NCBI GenBank assembly: GCA_965240325.2
Contig: OZ251225.1
Location: 744,001 to 808,000 of the forward strand
Length of the DNA stretch: 64,000 bases
Source of the DNA: Rebecca billardiae RCC1528
Taxonomy: Eukaryota; Haptophyta
Direction: 5' to 3'
This document shows, one piece after another, positions 57,518 through 64,000 of the stretch. A program made the translations under genes and the position numbers. How positions within the stretch are numbered: the stretch's first letter is position 1; each line of letters opens with the position of its first letter. The notes beneath the pieces were generated by a model. The model did not search any database. It was not told the DNA's origin and saw nothing but the letters and a program-made list of their open reading frames with translations.

Positions 57518-57549
57518 GTGAGCGACACGTGCGGGAGCTCACGTAGACT

Positions 57550-58083
57550 CATATTCTATGATTTAACGACACAGGTAGGACGACGCGGGTCTCCTGATTC
57601 GTCGGCGGCAGTGCCCGATCGTCGACACGAAGTCGGCGTTGGTGGCAGAGCATAGCCTGCACCGCGATCGGATTGCTTGAGCGCGGCCTTGAGCTGCTGG
57701 AGCGCGATCCACCTGCGCTGCGCGGCTCGCAGTCGCATGGCCCTGCTGTGCCCCGAGCGAGGGCGATGGTGCAGGTCCGGATGTCAGCTGGCAGTCTCAG
57801 CCGCTGGTGGCAGCTGGTCGAGCCTGCCCCGTGCTCCCCGAGCGGTCGCGTACGCGCCTGCCGCTCGAGCCAGCTGGCTGGCTGGCGGCGGCTGGCGCTG
57901 CGGCGTCGTCCAGGGTGCGCTTCGTCCGCTGCTGCTCACACGTACGCTGCGATCGACCGCCCTTTCCGGACATAATATATGATATATTGATAATACATAT
58001 ATATATATATATATTAATCGTATGCTCCAAGAATAGTAATTCATCACGCGCGACACGCACTCGTCAGTCAGCATCGATCATCA
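57550..58083. other. Spacer downstream of the REJ receptor gene
   Basis: No confident gene. (AT)n occurs at about 57990-58013 and an AT-rich stretch lies just beyond the receptor's stop codon, so it probably contains that gene's 3' processing region. Confidence 0.45.
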
Positions 58084-61000
58084 TCATCGGAATAATTCAC
58101 TGGATCCACCGGCCAGCACCCACTGCAGGCAGCGGCCTGTCATGGACGCGAGCGTCTCGTTGATCGTGTTGCCCACCGTCGCGCCAAAGTGCACCGTGCG
58201 CCGCGCCGCCGAGTCCAGCCCGAGGCACGTGAGCGTGAGCAGCGGCTCGACGAGCGCGAGCCGCTGCGCCTCGGCGAGCCCCCAGCTGAGCATCATGCGC
58301 CGCGTCTTGGCGCGGCCGAAGCGGTAGCCGTACGCGAGCGCGGAGAGGCAGCACGCGCACACCGTCGCGACCGAGATGAGCCAGCCGAGAGCCGTGCGCA
58401 AGCGCGCGCCGCACGCCGCCGCGCACGCCGCGCGCACGCACAGCGGCGCGCGCGCGCGCCCGCGCTCGGCGCGGCGCACGCGCGCGCGCGCCTCGTCTTC
58501 CACGCGCGCCGCGTACCAGCCGCACAGCGCGCGGAACGAGACCGCGCCGCCGTCCGCCTCGTCCGCCGCCGCGAGCTGCGCGGCCGCGCGCGCCGCGCGC
58601 ACCTTTCCAAAGCCGAGCTCCTCGAGGAAGCGGCGCGCGGTGAGCGGGTGCAACGCGCCCGAGAGCGTCGGGTCTGCGAGCACGAAGCGGTAGCGCAGCA
58701 GCGAGGCGGAGGCGGAGTCGAGGCCGCTCGCGTGCGGCGCGGAGGAGAGCACCGAGAGCGAGGCGAGCGTGGCGTTGGTCAGCTCGGACGCCTCCGCCAC
58801 CGACACACCCGCGTCGTCGGTCGCGGCCGCCGCGCGCTGCGTGCCGTGCTCCTCGCTGGTGACCGAGAGGCGCCACGCGCGCACGCCCGGCGGCGCGGGC
58901 GACAAGCCGCCGGCGGCGCGCAGCCGCTCCGCCTCGGTCGGCGCCTCGAAGCGCGAGCCCGCCGAGGGCAGGTACTGCTGCGACAGCGGGGCAGAGAGGG
59001 CGCGCGTGCTGCGCAGCGCGAGCGCCGCCGACTCGGCGGAGCCGTCCGAGCCGCGAGAGCCGCGGCGCTGCTGCAGGCGCGGCCGACCGCCCGGGGACGA
59101 GGGCGGCAGGCGCAGCTGCAGCCGCGCGCCCACGCGCGCGCGGACCCACTCCCCGCCCGCCGGGCTGTGCGGCGGCGGCACCGGCTCTGCCGCCGCGCGC
59201 AGCGGCACGACCCGATCGGCCGAGCCCGCGTCGCCGCGGCCGGCCGGCGGCGGCGGCGCGGGCGGCGGCGGCGAGAAGGGCGGCGTGCGCGGCGACGCGG
59301 CGGAGGCGGCTGAGCGGCTGTCGCGTGATGAGACGTCGGCCGAGCGGCCGCGCACGCTGCCGCTCGGCTCGCTCGGCCGCGCCCACAGCAGCGGCGGCGA
59401 CAGCCTGCCGCCCGAGTGCTGCGGCGATGCCCACGCCAGCGCGACACTCGAGTTGGAGTGAGCGCTCGACAGCCGGACGGCGGCGCGGCTGCTCGGGCCC
59501 GTGTGCCGCGCGGTGGACAGACGCGAGGAGGACTGCTCAGACACCCACCCGCCCGGCACGCCGCCGCCCAGCTCCGGCTCGGACGGCCGGCTGCAGCTGC
59601 CTGCGCTCGGGGAGCGCGCGCCCGCGTGGCCGCGGCTGCCGTCGCGGCCGGCCGCGCCCGGCCGCGCGCCACCGTCGCCGCGCTGCGCGCGCGGCGGCGG
59701 CGCGCGCGGCGAGTCGGCCGCGAGTGACAGCGCCCGCATCGGCGAGCAGAGCGCGCCCTCGCCCTCGCCCTCGCCCTCGCCCTCAGCCTCGGGCTCGTGC
59801 GGCTGCGGCGGCAGCACGAGCGGGCGGCGCGCCTCGCCCACCAGTGTGGGCAGCGGCCTGGGCGGCGTGTCTGGCGGGCTCACGAGCGCCGCCGGCTGGC
59901 GCTCCGCGTATGGCAGCGGCGAGGCGGGCGCCGCTGCGGCCGACGGCGGCGCGGGCGGGCGGGCGGGCGCGCGGCGCGCGCCCGCCGAGCCTCGGCGCGA
60001 GCTGCGCATGCGCGCCGTGTGCTCGCGGAGCGCGCGCTCGGTCAGCGGCGTCGGCAGCGTCGGCGTCGGTGGGACCCGAGCGCGCGCGGGCTCCGAGGCG
60101 GGCGGCGCGCCCGCCGCGCCCGCCGCGCCGCCACCGCCGGGCAGCTCGTCGGCGGAGACGCGCGAGCGCACGCCATCAGCGTGCTCGCCCGCGGCCACGC
60201 GCGACAGCACCGCGCGCGCGCTCAGAGGGCCCCCGCGCCGCTCCGACGCGGAGCTCGACTCGCTCCCCTCGCACGCGGGCGCGCGCTCGGCGGCGCGAGC
60301 CGCGACCGCGGCGGGCGGGACGGCGGCGGCCGGGGCAGGCGAGCGGCCCTGCCGGCTCGAGCGGCGCGCGGGCAGCACGCGCTCGTTGACTGCGCCGCCG
60401 CCCCAGCCGCGCGGCTGCGCGGCGTCGCGCGGCGTGGGCGTGGGCGGCTGCGCGTGCGCGAGCGCCGCCGCGCGCACACGCACCGCCTCTGCGTACACCA
60501 GCCGCGCGCGCTCCGCTCGGCCCAGCAGCTTGGCCGGCGCATCCGCGGGCGTGCGGCTGCGCGCAAACAGCGCCTTGACGACGCCCAGCAGCGGCGCGCT
60601 GAGCAGCGCGGTCGTCGCCGCGGCGAGCAGCTCGTGGATCAGGACGATGGGCGCGCCCTCGGGCGCGTCGTCGTACTGCGCGCACGAGAGCACGAGCCCG
60701 AGCGCCGCCGCCGCCCAGAAGAGGATGGCGAGCTCGGAGGGCAGCAGCAAGGGCTCGCGCCGGCCGAGCAGCGCGCCGAGCAGCGTGTGCTCGGCGCCCG
60801 CGCGGCTGGCGAGCGCGCGCGCGAGCCCGAGCGCGTCCACGCCGCTCAGCCGGCGCGTGGGCGCCCACAGCGCCGCGAGCCGCGAGCGCTTGCCACCGCC
60901 GCCGCCGCCAGGCAGCGTGCTCGCCGCGTGCGACTCCGCCTCGTCGAGCGCCGCGCGGCGCGCGAGCAGCCCGCGGACGTACCGCTGGATCTCGCACGCG

Positions 61001-64000
61001 GCGTGCTGCTCGGTGAGGGCGGCGAGGAGCGCGGGCGAGATCGAGTCGCCGTCCTGCGCGCCGCCGGCCGAGGCGGGCGCGCGGGGCGCGCGCGTGCCGT
61101 GCATGCTGAGCGCGCGCCGGAACGCGAGCAGCGGAGGCGGCGCCGCCGCCGCGGACGCGTCGGTCGCGCCGCCGTCGTCCGCAAAGACCAGCGCCGCGCC
61201 CCTCCGCGCCTTGTGCCTCTCGCGGCAGCCGAGCGTGCACACGGACGCGAGGCACGCCGCGGCGAGGCTGCCGATCAGCGCGTGCAGCGTGGGGTCGCGC
61301 TCGGCCGCGGGCGCGAGCAGCGCGCCCGCCACGTCGTCCGCGCCGAGCGGCTCGAGCCTGAACGCCTTGGCGTCGTCGAGCGCGTCCGCCGCCGAGTCGG
61401 GCACGTCGAGCGCCACGCCGGCAAACTCGGTGAGGTGGTCGCACGCGCACCAGAGGAGCGCGGAGCCTGCGTCGGGCGGCAGCGTGGCGCACCCGTCGGC
61501 CACCCACGCGCCGCGCGCCTCGTCCCACCAGCGGCACTCCGTCACCGCGCCCGCCGCCGCCGCCGAGCCGTTCGGAGCGCCCGCCGCGGCCGGCGGCGGC
61601 GGCGGGATGCCGAGCAGCAGCGGCTCGGCCAGCGCCGAGATGGCCAGCGCCGAGCCGCTGGCCGCGGAGGCGAGCGTGACCGAGAAGACGCTCGTCGCAG
61701 TGGGCGTGGGCGCCGAGCCGTTCAGCGCCGCGTCCGCCGCCGGCGCGCGCAGGCCCGCCCTGCCCACGCTCCACAGCAGCACGTCCACGCCCGAGCCGCC
61801 CAGCGCCGACGCGTCGACGCCGGCGAGCGCGCTGCGCGGCACGCGCAGCGCGCCCGCGCCGCCCGCGGCGGCGAGGCTGGCGTTGAGCAGCGCGGACGGC
61901 GTGAGCCGCACCGCCGACACATTCAGCGCCCCGCCCACCAGCGCCACGGGCGGGTCGCCAGCCAGCGCGCCCACCAGCAGTGCAGACGCCAGCCCCTCCG
62001 CGGCGGAGGCGGCGGCCGCGCCCACCGCCGCCGCGTCCGCGGCCGCGAGCTCGGTCGCGGGCGCGCCGAGCGTGGCGTTGAGCGCGCTCAGCAGCGCGGC
62101 GCTCTCGGCAGCGCCCACGCCCGTCGTCGCCGCCGCCGCGCCGATCGCCGCCGCCTGCGCCAGCGCGCTCAGCTGCATCTCGCCCGTCGCGAGCGCCGCC
62201 GGCGGCGCGGCGCTCACAACCGCCTGCAGCGTGAAGGTGGCGTGTGCGCGCGACTCCGCCTCCTGCAGGGCGCCCGCGCGCGCGGCGCCCGCGCTGAGCT
62301 GGAGGAGCGAGAGCGAGACGGCCGCCTCCGCGGCGAGGGACGCGTTGGCGGGCGCGGGGCCGCCCAGCTCCGCGGCGATCGCGCCGGCGAGCTGCAGCGA
62401 GCGAGTCGTGTCGCCCGCTGCGAGCGCGAGCTGTGCGCGCGCCACCGCCGCGCTCACGGCCGCGTCTGCCACCGCGCCGCCCGAGCCGGGCACGGCGGCG
62501 TCGGCGGCGTCGGCGCGGAGCGAATACACGCGCACGAATGCCGCCGCGCGCGCGCTCGCGCCGAGCGCGTCCGCCACGCGCACGTACAGCGTGCGGTTGC
62601 CCGCGGGCAGCAGCGCGAGCGCGTGCGCCGAGCGCTGCGCCGCGCCGAGCGCCGCGGCCGCGCCCTCGTCCGCGGCCGCGTGCGAGAAGGCGTAGCTGAG
62701 CGGCAGGTCGTCCGCGTCGTCGTCCGTCCAGCTGTCCGCGCGCAGCGCGAACACGGTGAGCGCCGCGATCCCGCGCTCCGGCGAGACCGCCAGCCCGCCG
62801 CCGTGCGGCGGCCGGTTGACCACCACGACCAGCTCCGCGACCGCCGCGCGGCCGGCCGCGCCGTCCGCGCGCCGCGTCGCGCGCACCTCGAACGCGTAGG
62901 TCGCGCCCGGGCTGAGCGCGCCGCTGCGGAAGCCGAGCGCGGGCTGCGCAGCGCCCGTCGTCGTGACGGCGGACGTGTCCGCTAGCTCGAGCGGCGCGGG
63001 CGCGCGCGCGCCGCCCGCGCCCACGAGCCACGCGCGCCACACAAAGTCGTGCGCCGCCTCCGCGTCCGCGCCGTCGGCGAGCTCGGCGTCCGCGGCGGCG
63101 TCGATGGTGGCGCGGAGGACGAGGCGGCCGCTGCTGCGCTCCCACGTGGGCGCGACCTTGCGCGTGCCGAGTGGCACGAGGCGCAGCGCCGGCAGCGGCG
63201 CCGATGCCGCCGCCACGTCCACCCTTGCCTCCGCCTCCGCGGGCGCGAGCGCGGGCGTGCCGGGCGCGGACACGAGCACGCGCACGAGATACGCCGCGCC
63301 GTGCGGCAGCGCGCCCGGCGGCAGCAGCAGCGTGGGCGAGGTGGCGTTGGCGAGGTCGAGCTCGACGGGCGCGCCGTCGGACGCGCGCGCCACCGCCCAC
63401 GCGAACGCGAGCCCGCCGCCCGCCGCCTCGTTCGGGTTGGCCGAGGCGGAGGCGTCCAGCCGCACCGCGTCGGCGCCGCCCACGCGCGCGGCGCTCGGCG
63501 TGAGCGCGGCGCGCAGCGGCAGGTACGGCACGCGCAGCGAGACGTCGGCGCTCGCGCTGAGCTCGGGCGCGGCGGCCATTGTCGCGAGCACGCGCAGCGT
63601 GTACGCGTGCCCCGCGCTCAGCGACCACGGCGGCAGCCGCAGCGTCGCGCCGGCGGCGTCGCTCAGGTCGGGCACGCGCGGCGCCGCGGCACTCGGCGCG
63701 GCCATGCCGCTGCGGTCGACGTCGTCGTCGCGCGTCACGTTGAGCACCGCCCAGCCGAAGCGCACCTGCGCGGAGAGCGTGGATGGCCAGCACGGGGACA
63801 GACCGACGTTCGCCGAGAGACGCACGGCGCTGCCCGCGCGCGCGAGCACGCCCGACGACCGCCCATCCACCTCGACGCTCGGGCCGTCCGGCGGCGCGCG
63901 CGCCACGGCGTGCGTCGCGGGCGCGGACGCGATGCCGAGCGCGGAGGTGAGGACGAGGGAGAAGACGAAGCCGCCCTCGGCGCCGAGCGCGGACGGGCCG
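58084..64000 (-). CDS. REJ/GPS-domain polycystin-type membrane receptor (5' end missing)
   Basis: The frame is open to the window edge, so about 1971 C-terminal residues are seen; numbers here count from 63906. REJ-type modules occupy the N-terminal part, with the hallmark NRPPHGGGLAVSPERGIAAL near 362 followed by W-TDDDADDLPLSYAF. A GPS autoproteolysis motif follows near 789-828 (CRWWDEARGAW, then CDHLTEF). Then come a transmembrane helix near 872, an IQ calmodulin-binding motif near 973 (ACEIQRYVRGLLARR), two helices at about 1058-1120 and a long disordered Pro/Ser/Arg cytosolic region. An EF-hand-like pair lies near 1750-1800 (LSGALHPLTARRFLEEL, ADEADGGAVSF) and a last helix near 1840-1860. 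REJ/PKD1 proteins act in gamete recognition and flagellar or calcium signalling. No PLAT or channel domain is seen. Intronless as read. Confidence 0.85.
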   Translation of the reverse strand, partial: GPSALGAEGGFVFSLVLTSALGIASAPATHAVARAPPDGPSVEVDGRSSGVLARAGSAVRLSANVGLSPCWPSTLSAQVRFGWAVLNVTRDDDVDRSGMAAPSAAAPRVPDLSDAAGATLRLPPWSLSAGHAYTLRVLATMAAAPELSASADVSLRVPYLPLRAALTPSAARVGGADAVRLDASASANPNEAAGGGLAFAWAVARASDGAPVELDLANATSPTLLLPPGALPHGAAYLVRVLVSAPGTPALAPAEAEARVDVAAASAPLPALRLVPLGTRKVAPTWERSSGRLVLRATIDAAADAELADGADAEAAHDFVWRAWLVGAGGARAPAPLELADTSAVTTTGAAQPALGFRSGALSPGATYAFEVRATRRADGAAGRAAVAELVVVVNRPPHGGGLAVSPERGIAALTVFALRADSWTDDDADDLPLSYAFSHAAADEGAAAALGAAQRSAHALALLPAGNRTLYVRVADALGASARAAAFVRVYSLRADAADAAVPGSGGAVADAAVSAAVARAQLALAAGDTTRSLQLAGAIAAELGGPAPANASLAAEAAVSLSLLQLSAGAARAGALQEAESRAHATFTLQAVVSAAPPAALATGEMQLSALAQAAAIGAAAATTGVGAAESAALLSALNATLGAPATELAAADAAAVGAAAASAAEGLASALLVGALAGDPPVALVGGALNVSAVRLTPSALLNASLAAAGGAGALRVPRSALAGVDASALGGSGVDVLLWSVGRAGLRAPAADAALNGSAPTPTATSVFSVTLASAASGSALAISALAEPLLLGIPPPPPAAAGAPNGSAAAAGAVTECRWWDEARGAWVADGCATLPPDAGSALLWCACDHLTEFAGVALDVPDSAADALDDAKAFRLEPLGADDVAGALLAPAAERDPTLHALIGSLAAACLASVCTLGCRERHKARRGAALVFADDGGATDASAAAAPPPLLAFRRALSMHGTRAPRAPASAGGAQDGDSISPALLAALTEQHAACEIQRYVRGLLARRAALDEAESHAASTLPGGGGGGKRSRLAALWAPTRRLSGVDALGLARALASRAGAEHTLLGALLGRREPLLLPSELAILFWAAAALGLVLSCAQYDDAPEGAPIVLIHELLAAATTALLSAPLLGVVKALFARSRTPADAPAKLLGRAERARLVYAEAVRVRAAALAHAQPPTPTPRDAAQPRGWGGGAVNERVLPARRSSRQGRSPAPAAAVPPAAVAARAAERAPACEGSESSSASERRGGPLSARAVLSRVAAGEHADGVRSRVSADELPGGGGAAGAAGAPPASEPARARVPPTPTLPTPLTERALREHTARMRSSRRGSAGARRAPARPPAPPSAAAAPASPLPYAERQPAALVSPPDTPPRPLPTLVGEARRPLVLPPQPHEPEAEGEGEGEGEGALCSPMRALSLAADSPRAPPPRAQRGDGGARPGAAGRDGSRGHAGARSPSAGSCSRPSEPELGGGVPGGWVSEQSSSRLSTARHTGPSSRAAVRLSSAHSNSSVALAWASPQHSGGRLSPPLLWARPSEPSGSVRGRSADVSSRDSRSAASAASPRTPPFSPPPPAPPPPAGRGDAGSADRVVPLRAAAEPVPPPHSPAGGEWVRARVGARLQLRLPPSSPGGRPRLQQRRGSRGSDGSAESAALALRSTRALSAPLSQQYLPSAGSRFEAPTEAERLRAAGGLSPAPPGVRAWRLSVTSEEHGTQRAAAATDDAGVSVAEASELTNATLASLSVLSSAPHASGLDSASASLLRYRFVLADPTLSGALHPLTARRFLEELGFGKVRAARAAAQLAAADEADGGAVSFRALCGWYAARVEDEARARVRRAERGRARAPLCVRAACAAACGARLRTALGWLISVATVCACCLSALAYGYRFGRAKTRRMMLSWGLAEAQRLALVEPLLTLTCLGLDSAARRTVHFGATVGNTINETLASMTGRCLQWVLAGGSSELFR

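Larger units (their letters stand above)
52799..57549 (+). mobile_element. Insertion-like unit: direct terminal repeats around a Myb/SANT-repeat gene
   Basis: An identical 32-bp sequence (starting GTGAGCGACACGTGCGGGAG) occurs at 52799-52830 and 57518-57549. Just inside are near-identical direct repeats starting TGACGCAAAACACATCTTAA (left from 52830, right from 57333). They share at least 180 bases, including alternating CCAATCTTTGTATGTGTGGA units. Between them lies one 1331-codon gene whose stop codon is the first TGA of the right repeat. The structure reads as flank duplication, terminal repeat, gene, terminal repeat, flank duplication. I see no reverse transcriptase, transposase or recombinase motif. 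The mechanism is unknown, and a 32-bp flank duplication would be unusually long. Confidence 0.6.

Noticed and set aside
59501-62985. Two open frames above 1000 codons on the plus strand
   Set aside because: They are antisense to the REJ/GPS receptor, which has real domain motifs; the shadows are compositional Ala/Arg/Ser sequence.
60176-63793. 1205-codon minus-strand frame in another phase
   Set aside because: Almost pure Arg/Ala/Gly, out of phase with the receptor; a GC-content artefact.

Overview
The window is nuclear DNA from a GC-rich, CpG-rich unicellular eukaryote, most likely a haptophyte-type alga. This is inferred from a eukaryote-only gene set (ERO1, EIF1AD, an ABCG half-transporter, a CEP95-like centrosomal protein, a REJ/GPS polycystin-type receptor, Golgi-type sulfotransferase), short introns whose donors read GTGCGCGC or GC rather than GTAAGT, and algal secreted families (FkbM-like, DUF5672-like). 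No prokaryotic operon logic is visible. Where an open frame begins with GTG or TTG, I moved the start to the first in-frame ATG.

Layout. 0-4 kb: BTB-BACK-MATH protein and a secreted/Golgi sulfotransferase, both +. 4-13.5 kb: decayed repeat-rich tract with a broken ubiquitin-specific-protease-like gene, a 0.5 kb microsatellite, degenerate minus-strand coding sequence, three members of a dispersed repeat that sit at gene 3' ends, an AT-rich island and a 1.0 kb element with 16-bp terminal inverted repeats. 14.7-17.4 kb: divergent coiled-coil (-) and leucine-rich-repeat (+) genes around a hairpin. 17.7-18.3 kb: MITE-like element. 18.68-26.45 kb: a complete, very young Ty1/Copia retrotransposon (553-bp LTRs differing at one seen position, 5-bp target duplication, intact 2217-codon gag-pol) with an unusual MYND-like N-terminal extension. 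26.6-33.1 kb: DUF5672-like protein, three-exon ABCG transporter, small proline-rich membrane protein, alpha/beta hydrolase. 34.6-36.4 kb: ERO1 with an expanded shuttle-disulfide loop. 36.46-38.94 kb: a Mutator-type/foldback DNA element with ~350-bp inverted repeats and a 9-bp target duplication. 39.2-44.9 kb: four-exon LCAT/PDAT-like acyltransferase, CEP95-like protein, TPR protein, all -. 45-51.3 kb: a CpG-poor proline/glutamine-rich gene, EIF1AD, an unknown gene and an FkbM-like secreted protein. 51.6-52.1 kb: tRNA-derived SINE-like sequence and a 149-bp tandem duplication. 52.8-57.55 kb: an odd insertion-like unit, in which a 1331-aa protein with repeated Myb/SANT-like modules lies between two direct terminal repeats, themselves flanked by an exact 32-bp direct repeat. 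58.1-64 kb: the C-terminal ~1970 residues of a REJ/GPS/IQ/EF-hand receptor running off the window.

The host genes do not form one pathway. Several belong to the secretory route (ERO1, sulfotransferase, DUF5672-like and FkbM-like proteins, LCAT-like enzyme, REJ receptor). The strongest candidates for something undescribed are the 52.8-57.5 kb Myb-repeat insertion, the 3'-end-associated repeat family and the extended Copia.
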